Source of the DNA: an uncultured Pelagibacteraceae bacterium | Lineage (GTDB): Bacteria; Pseudomonadota; Alphaproteobacteria; Pelagibacterales; Pelagibacteraceae | DNA length: 64,000 bases | Direction: 5' to 3' | NCBI GenBank assembly: GCA_902635545.1 | Contig: CACPOL010000004.1 | Coordinates: 1 to 64,000, forward strand | Part shown: positions 1 to 9,243 of the stretch, one piece after another | Layout of the letters: the number at the start of each line of letters is the position of its first letter | Numbering within the stretch: position 1 is the first letter of the stretch | Program-made: the position numbers and the translations under genes | Notes under the pieces: model-generated | The model's input: the letters and a program-made list of their open reading frames with translations, nothing else | Databases searched by the model: none | Told to the model about the DNA's origin: nothing

Positions 1-1
1 T

Positions 2-1846
2 AATATTAACTCCTCTACAAAATTTAAACTATTTTTACCAAAAACCAGAAATAGTAATAATGAAATTTTTTCAACTTTATTATTAAAAGAATTAGGATTT
101 ATTGCACCAAGTACATTTAATATTGATGTTCAATTAAACGGCTTACAATATAATGTTTTATTTCAGGAAAAAGCTGTGAAAGAATTGTTAGAAAAAAACT
201 CAAGAGTAGAAGGTCCAATTTTTGAGGGAGATGAGGAAATATTGTGGAAAAATCGAAACAAATATTCGAATTTTAGAACTATGCAATTAGAAAAACTTTC
301 AGGCTCACGTTTAACTAATACAAAATGGGCAACAAAAAATATCAACACAACTCTAATAACTTTAGAGTCATTTATTAAGTTACAAAAAGCGTATTTTGAT
401 TATTCATTATCAGATACATTATTTCACATTAATCCTAATTTTAAAAAAGATAATATTTTTTTAGAATATGATTTAACACTCATGACTATGAATGGTTTTC
501 ATGGTCTTAGACCTCACAATAGAAAATATTATTACAATACACAAAGACGAATATTTGAACCAATATATTATGATGGTGGAACTCGTTTAGAAAAAAATAT
601 TTTGGAGAATAATTTAAAGAGATATTTTGATGGGAATGATGCTTATTTTTATTCAAAATCATTAGATTATAAAAAATTTGAAAATTTTATAAGAAAATAT
701 CAGATCAATTCAAAAATTTCATTAATAGATGCTGAGAGTGAAGTAAAAAACAATTTTAAAATTGTTAAAGAAAATTTTAAAAACATTAAAAATTTTTTTA
801 ATGAGTATGAGAAAAATCCACAGAAACAGATAATTAAAAAAAAAGATTGGTTTAAAGAAGTGGAAAAATTAGAGAAAAAGTATGATTTTAATCAAAGATA
901 TATATTCGTGGAAGATATAAACAAAAAAGACCAAAAAGTTAAAGTTTCTTGTAAGTCAAAAAAAAATTGTGGAAATAAAAAAATAAATTTTGATGAATTA
1001 ATTTATTTAATGGAAAGAAATATCTATGATAACAAAAGAGCTATTATTTTTGACAGTAATATAAATTTTTTAGAAAATGATCTAAAAATAACAAAAAATA
1101 TTTTTAATGGGAAAAATATTATATCATCTAAAGATGCAGAAATAAGTTTTAATAGAGAAAATAAATCCATTAGTTTGATTCAAAAATTTTCATATGATTG
1201 GTTTTTACTAAAAGATCAAGAAATTAAGAATATAGATATAAATTTTATTGGTACTAAAGATAAAAAAAAAAATACTTATAATTTCTCTGGAATTAGCAAA
1301 AATGGTCTTACTGGGTGTTTAACATTTTATAATGTAAAATTGTATAATGTAAATTTAACTTCAAAAAACAGTAAATGTGAAGATAGTATAAATTTAATTT
1401 TAAGTAATGGAAAATTAAATAATGTAATCGTAGAAAATTCTGATTCAGATGGTTTAGATTTTGATTTCTCAGAGTTTCAAATTGAAAAAATAAATGTAAA
1501 AAATTCCCTCAATGATTGCTTGGATTTTTCTTTTGGAAAATATTATATTAAAAAAGTTTATGCCTTGATGTGTGGTGATAAAGGAATTTCAGTTGGTGAA
1601 AAAAGTAATTTAAAGATTGATGAAACTTATGTAAAAGAATCTAATACTGGTGTTTCATCAAAAGATAGTTCAAAAGTTTTACTTGCTAATGTTGATATTG
1701 AAGATGTAGAAAATTGTTTAAGTGCAAATAACAAAAAACAAGAATTTGGTGGTGCTATGATTAAAACAAACAGTTTGGCCTGCAAAAATTATCAGAAAAA
1801 ACTTGATATTGGATTGGACTCATCAATTTTAGTATATAAAAATTAA
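2..1846 (+). CDS. CotH-kinase-like protein with C-terminal parallel beta-helix-like region (5' partial; frame open to window edge)
   Basis: Frame of ORF 176..1846 is open upstream to base 2 (NINSSTKFKLFLPKTRNSNNEIFSTLLLKELGFIAPSTF...), CotH-like motifs (IYYDGGTR), followed by repetitive beta-strand-like segments (NVKLYNVNLTSKNS...KLNNVIVENSDSDGLDFDFS). Confidence 0.65.
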   Translation, partial: NINSSTKFKLFLPKTRNSNNEIFSTLLLKELGFIAPSTFNIDVQLNGLQYNVLFQEKAVKELLEKNSRVEGPIFEGDEEILWKNRNKYSNFRTMQLEKLSGSRLTNTKWATKNINTTLITLESFIKLQKAYFDYSLSDTLFHINPNFKKDNIFLEYDLTLMTMNGFHGLRPHNRKYYYNTQRRIFEPIYYDGGTRLEKNILENNLKRYFDGNDAYFYSKSLDYKKFENFIRKYQINSKISLIDAESEVKNNFKIVKENFKNIKNFFNEYEKNPQKQIIKKKDWFKEVEKLEKKYDFNQRYIFVEDINKKDQKVKVSCKSKKNCGNKKINFDELIYLMERNIYDNKRAIIFDSNINFLENDLKITKNIFNGKNIISSKDAEISFNRENKSISLIQKFSYDWFLLKDQEIKNIDINFIGTKDKKKNTYNFSGISKNGLTGCLTFYNVKLYNVNLTSKNSKCEDSINLILSNGKLNNVIVENSDSDGLDFDFSEFQIEKINVKNSLNDCLDFSFGKYYIKKVYALMCGDKGISVGEKSNLKIDETYVKESNTGVSSKDSSKVLLANVDIEDVENCLSANNKKQEFGGAMIKTNSLACKNYQKKLDIGLDSSILVYKN

Positions 1847-1868
1847 TAAAAATTATTTAATAAATATA

Positions 1869-2456
1869 ATGTCATTTAGAAATGAAGAAAAGATATTAAC
1901 TACCCTTTATCAACAAGGCATTTTACTAAATGATTTTATAAAATTAGGAGCAACACTTCTTTATCCCACAAGAAATATATCAAGTGTATACTTTGATACA
2001 AAAAATCTTCAAATGTTTAATGATTCAGAAGAAAGCATTCTTCCTAGAAAAAAAATTAGAATTAGAAACTATGACGATAATTTAAATGAGTCAAACCTCG
2101 AGATAAAAATATCTTCACCTGAGGGAAAATTTAAACAATCGAAAAAAATTGACAAAAATTTGAGAAAAAAATATCTAGAAAACGGTTATCTAGATAGCAC
2201 TTATGGTTATTGTCAGCCAATAATTAAAGTTACTTATAATAGAACTTACTACAAATTAAATCAGTTAAGAATTACATTTGATAAAGATATCAATTATGAA
2301 AATTTTATATCTAAAAATAGTGTTAAAGAAAAAATGTCAGTAGTGGAATTAAAATCTCAATTTAGTGATGAATTAAGTAAAATTGATAAATTATTATCTT
2401 TATCTCGACAAAGATTTTCAAAATATTCTAGAGGCTGCATAGAATTAAATATGTAA
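1869..2456 (+). CDS. VTC domain (polyphosphate polymerase-type triphosphate tunnel) protein
   Basis: NISSVYFDTKNLQMFND...PRKKIRIRNY...LEIK pattern typical of VTC/CYTH-like tunnel proteins; next to CotH homolog. Confidence 0.7.
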   Translation: MSFRNEEKILTTLYQQGILLNDFIKLGATLLYPTRNISSVYFDTKNLQMFNDSEESILPRKKIRIRNYDDNLNESNLEIKISSPEGKFKQSKKIDKNLRKKYLENGYLDSTYGYCQPIIKVTYNRTYYKLNQLRITFDKDINYENFISKNSVKEKMSVVELKSQFSDELSKIDKLLSLSRQRFSKYSRGCIELNM

Positions 2457-3358
2457 TGAAAAAAATTTTTTTATTAATCGTTTTTTTTTTAATATTTTTA
2501 GTTTTATTTATCCCAAAGTGCAAAAATTGGCGATGTTCTAAAATCCAAACAGATTTTTATTCATACTATCAATCATTTTTATTAAAGATAAACAGAATTG
2601 AAAATTGTCAAATTGAAAATTTGAATAAAATACCTAATGACTCAGTTTTAATAGTTGGCCACCATTATGGAAAATCAAAAAATATTTTTACAAATAATGA
2701 CCAAAATATAGATAAAAGATTAATTAGATTGTTGAAAAAAAATAAAAATAAAATTAATTTTTTAATATTAAATGGAGATATATTTGAAAAACCTTCAAAT
2801 GATAAATGGTTAAATCTAATTAGTTTTTTTGAGGAACAAAATTTAATTTTTTATATAGCACCTGGTAATCACGATTTTATTGAGAAACTAAAGACAAATA
2901 ATGAGAAAATTTTTAAAGATTTAGTTAGTTTTCATTATCCATTAATTCTTGATACTAAAGAAAATATTTTTTACATAAGAGACACAACAAGCATGAGCTG
3001 GTCATTAAAAAAAAGAGAAGTTGAATTAATTAATAGCAAATTTGATAAAAAAAATATTTATATTGTTCAACACCACACTGGTCTTAATGAGTTAAGATTT
3101 TTAACTCATGATAAGGCAATATTGAAATCTGAATTGAATCAAAAAATCCTTAGCATTAAAAAAATTAAAAAACAAATAAATGAAAATAAAAAAATAAATT
3201 TTATTATCGGTGACTCAGGGATGTTTAAAAATCAAAAAAAACTTGAATGTAAAAAATTTAATAACTTTAGATATATAATAAACGGTTTAGGTGGCGATAA
3301 CGACGATAAAATTTTAATAATCTCTAATAATAAAATATTTTATTATAACCTTAATTAA
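2456..3358 (+). CDS. Membrane-anchored calcineurin-like metallophosphoesterase
   Basis: N-terminal TM; LNGDIFE, PGNHDF, VQHH motifs. Confidence 0.7.
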   Translation: MKKIFLLIVFFLIFLVLFIPKCKNWRCSKIQTDFYSYYQSFLLKINRIENCQIENLNKIPNDSVLIVGHHYGKSKNIFTNNDQNIDKRLIRLLKKNKNKINFLILNGDIFEKPSNDKWLNLISFFEEQNLIFYIAPGNHDFIEKLKTNNEKIFKDLVSFHYPLILDTKENIFYIRDTTSMSWSLKKREVELINSKFDKKNIYIVQHHTGLNELRFLTHDKAILKSELNQKILSIKKIKKQINENKKINFIIGDSGMFKNQKKLECKKFNNFRYIINGLGGDNDDKILIISNNKIFYYNLN

Positions 3359-3380
3359 AACTCGTTAATTTTCATTCTAA

Positions 3381-3494
3381 TTAACTAGCAGAGCTAATTA
3401 ATCTTAACAGAGATGCAACTATTCCAAATCCTGAAAGTTCAATTAATGCAACTATTGTTATAATGAATAATATTTTTTTCCATTTATCGCTCAT
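3381..3494 (-). CDS. 37-aa predicted small membrane protein (not in ORF track)
   Basis: Manual translation MSDKWKKILFIITIVALIELSGFGIVASLLRLISSAS*; start overlaps 3' end of HAD gene 3484..4122. Confidence 0.45.
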   Translation of the reverse strand: MSDKWKKILFIITIVALIELSGFGIVASLLRLISSAS

Positions 3495-4122
3495 ATCTAT
3501 ATCTGACTAATTTTTTTATGTTTTTAATATTTTTTATAGATTGATAGTTTTTATTAATTCCATATCCCCATTTTGCAAAAAGGAAATCGATTTTAGCATT
3601 TTTGGCTGTTAAAAAATCAAAATGTGTATCACCAATATAAATACAATCTTTTTTTTTGACCTTTAATTTTTTGATCACATTGTTAATCTGATCTGGATAT
3701 GGTTTACCTTTCAAATTTTTCTGAGGACATTGAATAAATTTAAATAATCTTTTATATTTTTTTAAAATAATTTTAGTTCTTTTTAAATCTTTCGATGTAA
3801 CAACACAAAGTTTAAAATTCATTTTTTTAAGGTTAATAAGTTCTTTATATGTACCCTTATAAAATTTTATCAAATTAATATTTTTTATAGACGTGTCATC
3901 GTAACATTTTTTTATTTTCTTATGATTTGATTTGATTAATAATTTTTTTAGGATCTCTTCAAATGGAAGACCTATTTTATCAAAATAGCTGTTAAATTTT
4001 ATTTTTTTCAAAAAAAATTTTTTTTGAACTGAAGTCCAAGCTATTTTCATATTTAGTCTGGAGTCTATGAGAACACCATCAATATCAAAAATAATTATTT
4101 TTTTTTGTATTTTGTAAGCCAT
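3484..4122 (-). CDS. HAD superfamily phosphatase (phosphoglycolate phosphatase-like)
   Basis: IIFDIDGVLIDS, VVTSK, KPYPD, YIGDTHFD HAD motifs. Confidence 0.8.
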   Translation of the reverse strand: MAYKIQKKIIIFDIDGVLIDSRLNMKIAWTSVQKKFFLKKIKFNSYFDKIGLPFEEILKKLLIKSNHKKIKKCYDDTSIKNINLIKFYKGTYKELINLKKMNFKLCVVTSKDLKRTKIILKKYKRLFKFIQCPQKNLKGKPYPDQINNVIKKLKVKKKDCIYIGDTHFDFLTAKNAKIDFLFAKWGYGINKNYQSIKNIKNIKKLVRYRYER

Positions 4123-4838
4123 CTATCTTTAATCATAAATTTTCTAGCTTTAAAAAAATCACCGGAAGTATCAACTGAAAAGCTTTTACCTTTTAACTCA
4201 AAAGTACCCACATTCAAGTTATTTTCTAAAGCTCTCATTAATTCAATTCCCTCAATTTTTTCTAAGGGACTTTCTTCGAACTTTTTAAATTGTTTAAGTG
4301 CTTTTGGTTTAAATGAAATGATTGAAAGATGTTTGTTAAAGAAATTATTCTTTTTTTTAAAAGGGAAGGGTACTTTTGCTCTAGAAAAATAAAGAATTTT
4401 TTTTTTACTTTTAACTATTTTAACTATATTTTTACTATCAATATTTTTAGCTTTTATAAATGGAACAACAACATCAAAACTGAAATTTCTTTTATGCCAT
4501 TCAATTACTTTGTCAATATGCCTTGGATCTATTAAAGGTTCATCACCTTGTATATCAATATATAAATCATATCTTTTTTTTATTTTAAAAGCTGCCTCAC
4601 TAATTCTGTCTGTTCCAGTTTTATTTTTTCCAGTTTTTAAAACTTTGCAACCATATTTCTTAGCAACATTAATAATCTTTTCACTATCAGTACAAATATA
4701 TAAATCATCTAACGATTTTGCTAGTTTTGATCTTTTGTAAGTATGCACTACTAATGGCAAACCCTTAATTTCTAAAAGAGCTTTATTAAATAATCTTTTA
4801 GAATTTATTCGTGATGGAATTAAACCAATTATTTTCAT
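4095..4838 (-). CDS. kdsB: 3-deoxy-manno-octulosonate cytidylyltransferase-like CMP-sugar synthetase
   Basis: IIGLIPSRINSKRLFNKALLEIKGLPLVVHTYKRS; IDIQGDEPLIDPRHID. Confidence 0.75.
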   Translation of the reverse strand: MKIIGLIPSRINSKRLFNKALLEIKGLPLVVHTYKRSKLAKSLDDLYICTDSEKIINVAKKYGCKVLKTGKNKTGTDRISEAAFKIKKRYDLYIDIQGDEPLIDPRHIDKVIEWHKRNFSFDVVVPFIKAKNIDSKNIVKIVKSKKKILYFSRAKVPFPFKKKNNFFNKHLSIISFKPKALKQFKKFEESPLEKIEGIELMRALENNLNVGTFELKGKSFSVDTSGDFFKARKFMIKDRWLTKYKKK

Positions 4839-4922
4839 AAATTAAGATATAAATTTTTTTATATTCTTTTAATATCGAGATCAACCTTTTTGATTAAAAA
4901 TCCAAAATTGAATTATTTTTCC

Positions 4923-6149
4923 TTATCTCTTAAAATATTTCAATGAACCAATCTTCATTTGTTTCATTATATATTTTATATTTTTTAATGTCGTTGCATG
5001 GGAAAAAAAGATTATACCATTTGAGGAATAGTAAATATTCTTTTTTAAAAGAAATTTTCTAAAAGTTTTAATTTTCTTAATGTATTTATTTTCAAAAAAA
5101 TCTCTTTGATCTCTATTTTGAATTTTTTTACCTGTATAAACAATTCTCACAATTGATGAATATCTATATATCTTTAAATTTAACTTATTTTTTTTAAAAA
5201 AAAGGTTCATTTCTCTCTGAAAAAAGGAGCTTTTATCGTTGATATTTTTAATAATACTTTTATTTTTTACAATGTATTTTAAGGTTTCGTTTCCTACATA
5301 GGAAGATAAGGAGTTACCAGAAAAAGTACCCCCAAAAAAAATAGCATTATTTTTTGATATTTTTTTTGCAACTTTTTTTGATAAACCAATAATTCCAATG
5401 GGAAGTCCTCCACCAATAATTTTACCTAATGTTGTTATATCGCTATAAATTTTAAGGTGATTTTGAACACTAAAATTATTAGATCGAATACCCGTAATCA
5501 TCTCATCAAATACTAATGGAATATTGTTATTTGAACAAAATTTTCTAAGATATTTTAAATATTTACTTACATTTTCAAGCGGTAAACATCCTTGAATTGG
5601 TTCTAAAAAAATTGAATTTATATTTTTTTTATTTTTATTTAAAATTTTTTTTGTCAATTTAAGATCATTATAAGGAATGTAAAGCAAGGTTTTTTTATCG
5701 TCGTCCTTAAGACCATTAGAAAGAAAGTTAGGTTTTAATTTTTTATTGGGATAAAAAAGGAATTGATCTACTGATCCATGCCAACTACCAGTGGCATTAA
5801 CAATAAATTTTTTTTTATTAAGAGACCTACAAATTCTTAATGATTTAGTAATTGCCTCAGATCCCGTGTTACAAAATATAATTTTGTCGAACCAGTGAAA
5901 TATTTTTTTTATATTTCTTGAAAAATTAAATGAATGTAAATTTGGATGGGCAAAAATTGATATATTTTGCCTTGAATAATCTGAAATAGATTTCTTAAAT
6001 ATTTTGTGATTATGGCCTAATAATAATGTACCTGCACAATTCGATGTATCAATAAAATATTTACTATTTGAGTAGATTTTATCACCTTTTCCTTTTTCAA
6101 AAAAATATTCTGATGTTTTATAACCTTCATTAAGTATATTATTTTTCAT
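4923..6149 (-). CDS. Class III aminotransferase (glutamate-1-semialdehyde aminomutase-like)
   Basis: FCNTGSEAITKSLRICR, LVFDEMITGIR, TTLGKIIGGGLPIG, GGTFSGN. Confidence 0.8.
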   Translation of the reverse strand: MKNNILNEGYKTSEYFFEKGKGDKIYSNSKYFIDTSNCAGTLLLGHNHKIFKKSISDYSRQNISIFAHPNLHSFNFSRNIKKIFHWFDKIIFCNTGSEAITKSLRICRSLNKKKFIVNATGSWHGSVDQFLFYPNKKLKPNFLSNGLKDDDKKTLLYIPYNDLKLTKKILNKNKKNINSIFLEPIQGCLPLENVSKYLKYLRKFCSNNNIPLVFDEMITGIRSNNFSVQNHLKIYSDITTLGKIIGGGLPIGIIGLSKKVAKKISKNNAIFFGGTFSGNSLSSYVGNETLKYIVKNKSIIKNINDKSSFFQREMNLFFKKNKLNLKIYRYSSIVRIVYTGKKIQNRDQRDFFENKYIKKIKTFRKFLLKKNIYYSSNGIIFFSHATTLKNIKYIMKQMKIGSLKYFKR

Positions 6150-6211
6150 TTGATTAATAATAGTTTTATTTGCATTATTATAATAATAATATCAATTTTA
6201 ATAACAAAAAA

Positions 6212-6257
6212 ATTTTACTTATTCATCTTGTTCAATTATATATATTAGCATAAATAC
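6212..6257 (+). repeat. 46-bp direct repeat, left copy (copy of sequence upstream of tRNA-Leu)
   Basis: attttacttattcatcttgttcaattatatatattagcataaatac; 43/46 identical to 13061..13106. Confidence 0.85.
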
Positions 6258-6258
6258 C

Positions 6259-6275
6259 CACAAAGAACTTAAAAT
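6259..6275 (+). pseudogene. Putative tRNA-Leu remnant (anticodon-arm segment)
   Basis: cacaaagaacttaaaat matches 16/17 of tRNA-Leu(UAA) 13147..13163, 1 bp after the promoter-like repeat. Confidence 0.45.
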
Positions 6276-6277
6276 AT

Positions 6278-7999
6278 CTATTTATTACTTAACCAAATTG
6301 TTTCAAAAGGTTTTAATATTAAAAGTTTATTCTTTATTTCAATTTTAGATCCAATTAGATTAGTCCAATTATGATAAATCTTATTTAGGCTTACTCCTTG
6401 AATTTTTGACGACAAATTTGTAATACAAATTACAGTTTGCTTTTTATTAATACTTATTCTTTTAAAAGAAAAAATTTTTGAGCCAAGGTTTATATTGTGT
6501 CTTGAGGCATTTGGATGAAATGCTTTTTGTTTTCTCCTGATACTAAGTAAATTCGAAATTTTCTCAAAAAATATGCTTTGTTTAGAATTTTTATCACTAA
6601 GTTTTTTTGAAATATTTTTATAATTCCATTTATATCTATTAACGTCTCTATTATTTCCAGTTATTATGTATTTAGCTTCATCGTTAGATTTGCCAAATAA
6701 AGAATTAAAGTATATTGCAGGTATTCCTTCAAGAGAGATCATAATTGAATGTGCAGAAACATATCGTTCTAAAAGAAATTTTCCTTTTGAATCATAATCA
6801 GTTTTTTTCAATGCATCAAAAACAGTTATATTTGCCTCATAGACTTTTTTTGCTTTATTTTTAACTTTTCTAAATGAAAATTTTGATCCATTTTTTTTTA
6901 GTCTTTTAAGAAATTTGTTTAATACTTTTTTATTAAATATTCCTTCAGTAGGCCTAATACCAATTCCATCATGAGATGATATAAAATTTAAATAACAATT
7001 TCCGTTTTTAGTAATTGGTAGTTTTTTACTCCATTGATTTAAATATGAACTATTCTCAAATAAAAAAGCATGAATTAACAATGGTGGTAGAGAAAAATTA
7101 TAAATCCAATTAGCTTCATCATTTTTACCAAAATAGGTTAGATTTTCTTTTTCAGGTAAATTTGTTTCTGTAACAATTATGGTTTCCACATTTAGATAAC
7201 TACAAATTGTTCTTAGAAGTTTAATTATTTCATGTGTTTGTTTTAAATTGATGCATTTTGTACCGCTTTCTTTCCAAAGATAAGCAATTGCATCTAATCT
7301 AAAAACAGTTACACCGTGATTTATAAGATTAATCATAATTTTTATAAATCTTAATAATACAGATGGATTTTTAAAATTTAGATCTAATTGATCTGCACTA
7401 AAAGTTCTCCAAAGGTATTCTTTTTTATTAAAAATATTAATCTTTTTTAATAATTTATGATCTCTTGGCCGTATTACTTTTGAAGTATCAAATTTAGAGT
7501 CGATTGTTAAAAAATAATTTTTCCCTGGTTTTTTGTTTTTTAAAAAGTTTCTAAACCATAAGCCTCTAGCTGATGAATGATTAATTACCATGTCAGCCAT
7601 AATATCATTTGATTTTGAAATTTTTTTTATATCAGACCAATTACCAAGTTTATTCTCAATTTTATAATGATCTTTTACAGAAAAACCACTGTCACTACTT
7701 GAGGGATAAAAAGGTAAAAAATGTATGGTATTAAAATAATTCTTTAATTTTTTTTGAAAAAAAATTTTAAATAATGAGATTGAACTTTTTTTATTTGAAT
7801 AAATACTATCTCCATAACAAATTATTAATGAAGTTTTTTCTGAAATATTCTTTTTTCTTATTGGATTTTTTTTATTAAAATTTTTAATGATTTGAATTAT
7901 CTCATCTTCAAATTCATCAATATCTTTTTTAGATAAAGATATTTTGTATATATTATCTAGTTTAGATCTTATCTTTTTATTATCTTTTAAAGTCAACAT
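6278..7999 (-). CDS. GH13 sucrose/glucosylglycerate phosphorylase-like alpha-glycoside phosphorylase
   Basis: CYGDSIYSN, HFLPFYPSSSDSGFSVKDHY, MADMVINHSSARGLWF, VFRLDAIAYLWKESGT, TETN, FISSHDGIGIRP. Confidence 0.8.
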   Translation of the reverse strand: MLTLKDNKKIRSKLDNIYKISLSKKDIDEFEDEIIQIIKNFNKKNPIRKKNISEKTSLIICYGDSIYSNKKSSISLFKIFFQKKLKNYFNTIHFLPFYPSSSDSGFSVKDHYKIENKLGNWSDIKKISKSNDIMADMVINHSSARGLWFRNFLKNKKPGKNYFLTIDSKFDTSKVIRPRDHKLLKKINIFNKKEYLWRTFSADQLDLNFKNPSVLLRFIKIMINLINHGVTVFRLDAIAYLWKESGTKCINLKQTHEIIKLLRTICSYLNVETIIVTETNLPEKENLTYFGKNDEANWIYNFSLPPLLIHAFLFENSSYLNQWSKKLPITKNGNCYLNFISSHDGIGIRPTEGIFNKKVLNKFLKRLKKNGSKFSFRKVKNKAKKVYEANITVFDALKKTDYDSKGKFLLERYVSAHSIMISLEGIPAIYFNSLFGKSNDEAKYIITGNNRDVNRYKWNYKNISKKLSDKNSKQSIFFEKISNLLSIRRKQKAFHPNASRHNINLGSKIFSFKRISINKKQTVICITNLSSKIQGVSLNKIYHNWTNLIGSKIEIKNKLLILKPFETIWLSNK

Positions 8000-8025
8000 T
8001 AATAATATTTTTTATTCAAAATGAA

Positions 8026-9078
8026 TTATCTAATTCTATTTTTATTTTTATCAAAAAATAATATCTTATCTTTTGAAAAAGATACTTTTAGTGAATTATT
8101 ATTAATATTCTCTGACGATTTAATTAAAATTTGATTTCCCAAAACTTTTGAATAAATGATTTTTTCAAATCCTAGATTTTCAACATGATCAATTTTAACG
8201 TCTATTTGAATTTCACGATCTTTTTTTATACTTATATCTTCAGGTCTAATACCAAGATAAATCTCATCGTTAAATTCAAAATTTTTAAAAGTTATTTTAT
8301 TATTGAATAAGTGCAAAGTGTTCGAACTAATAATGTGTTCTTTTGTAATCTTAATTATATTCATTTTTGGCGATCCAATAAATTCTGCAACAAAAATATT
8401 ATTAGGATCTGAATAAATCTCATTTGGTGTTCCATATTGTTCGATATTTCCCTTATTAAGAACTACAATTCTATCAGCTAATGTCATTGCTTCAACTTGA
8501 TCATGAGTTACATATATTATATTTGAATTCATTTTTTTATGTAGCTTATATATTTCGACTCTCATTTCAGATCTTAAAGCTGCATCAAGGTTTGATAATG
8601 GCTCATCAAATAAAAAAACCTTAGGACTCCTTGTGATTGCTCTACCAATTGCAACTCTTTGTCTTTGTCCACCTGAAAGCTGTTTAGGCTTCCTTTCAAG
8701 TAAATCCTCAATTTGAAGTGTAGCAGCAGCATTATTAACTTTTTGATTAATTTCACTTTTTGGAATTTTTTCCATTTTTAAGCCGAAAGCCATATTTTCA
8801 AAAACATTCATGTGTGGATACAAAGCATAGGATTGAAAAACCATTGCAATTTCACGTTTAGAAGGAATAAGGTTATTTATTAGTTTGTTATCTAAATAAA
8901 TTTCTCCTATATCAACTGACTCTAAACCTGAGATCATTCTTAAAAGTGTAGACTTTCCACAACCTGATGGACCAACTAAAACAATAAATTCTCCATCATT
9001 TATTTTTATATCAAATTTATTTATTACCTTGTTTGTTCCAAAACTTTTTTCTATATTTTTTAGTTCAATAGACGCCAT
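8026..9078 (-). CDS. Sugar ABC transporter ATP-binding protein (UgpC/MsmK/MalK type)
   Basis: [59 protein letters not shown]-terminal OB/TOBE region. Confidence 0.93.
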   Translation of the reverse strand: MASIELKNIEKSFGTNKVINKFDIKINDGEFIVLVGPSGCGKSTLLRMISGLESVDIGEIYLDNKLINNLIPSKREIAMVFQSYALYPHMNVFENMAFGLKMEKIPKSEINQKVNNAAATLQIEDLLERKPKQLSGGQRQRVAIGRAITRSPKVFLFDEPLSNLDAALRSEMRVEIYKLHKKMNSNIIYVTHDQVEAMTLADRIVVLNKGNIEQYGTPNEIYSDPNNIFVAEFIGSPKMNIIKITKEHIISSNTLHLFNNKITFKNFEFNDEIYLGIRPEDISIKKDREIQIDVKIDHVENLGFEKIIYSKVLGNQILIKSSENINNNSLKVSFSKDKILFFDKNKNRIR

Positions 9079-9243
9079 AAAAAATTTTCAACTAACAATT
9101 TAGTTTAATATTTTAGATATTATTTTAAACAAAAAATAACGTTAATGTAAAATTTGCATACCTGCCATAATTTTTTGTAGGGGTCTATTATCGCGACAAA
9201 TTTGGTAACTTTTATTGTAAATTAATAAATACAGGGGGTTATA

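Noticed and set aside
4105-4740. Plus-strand ORFs 4105..4392, 4329..4535, 4510..4740
   Set aside because: Antisense to the clear kdsB-like gene; low complexity.
9140-9243. Known riboswitch upstream of SBP (e.g. glycine or SAM type)
   Set aside because: No recognisable aptamer consensus by eye.
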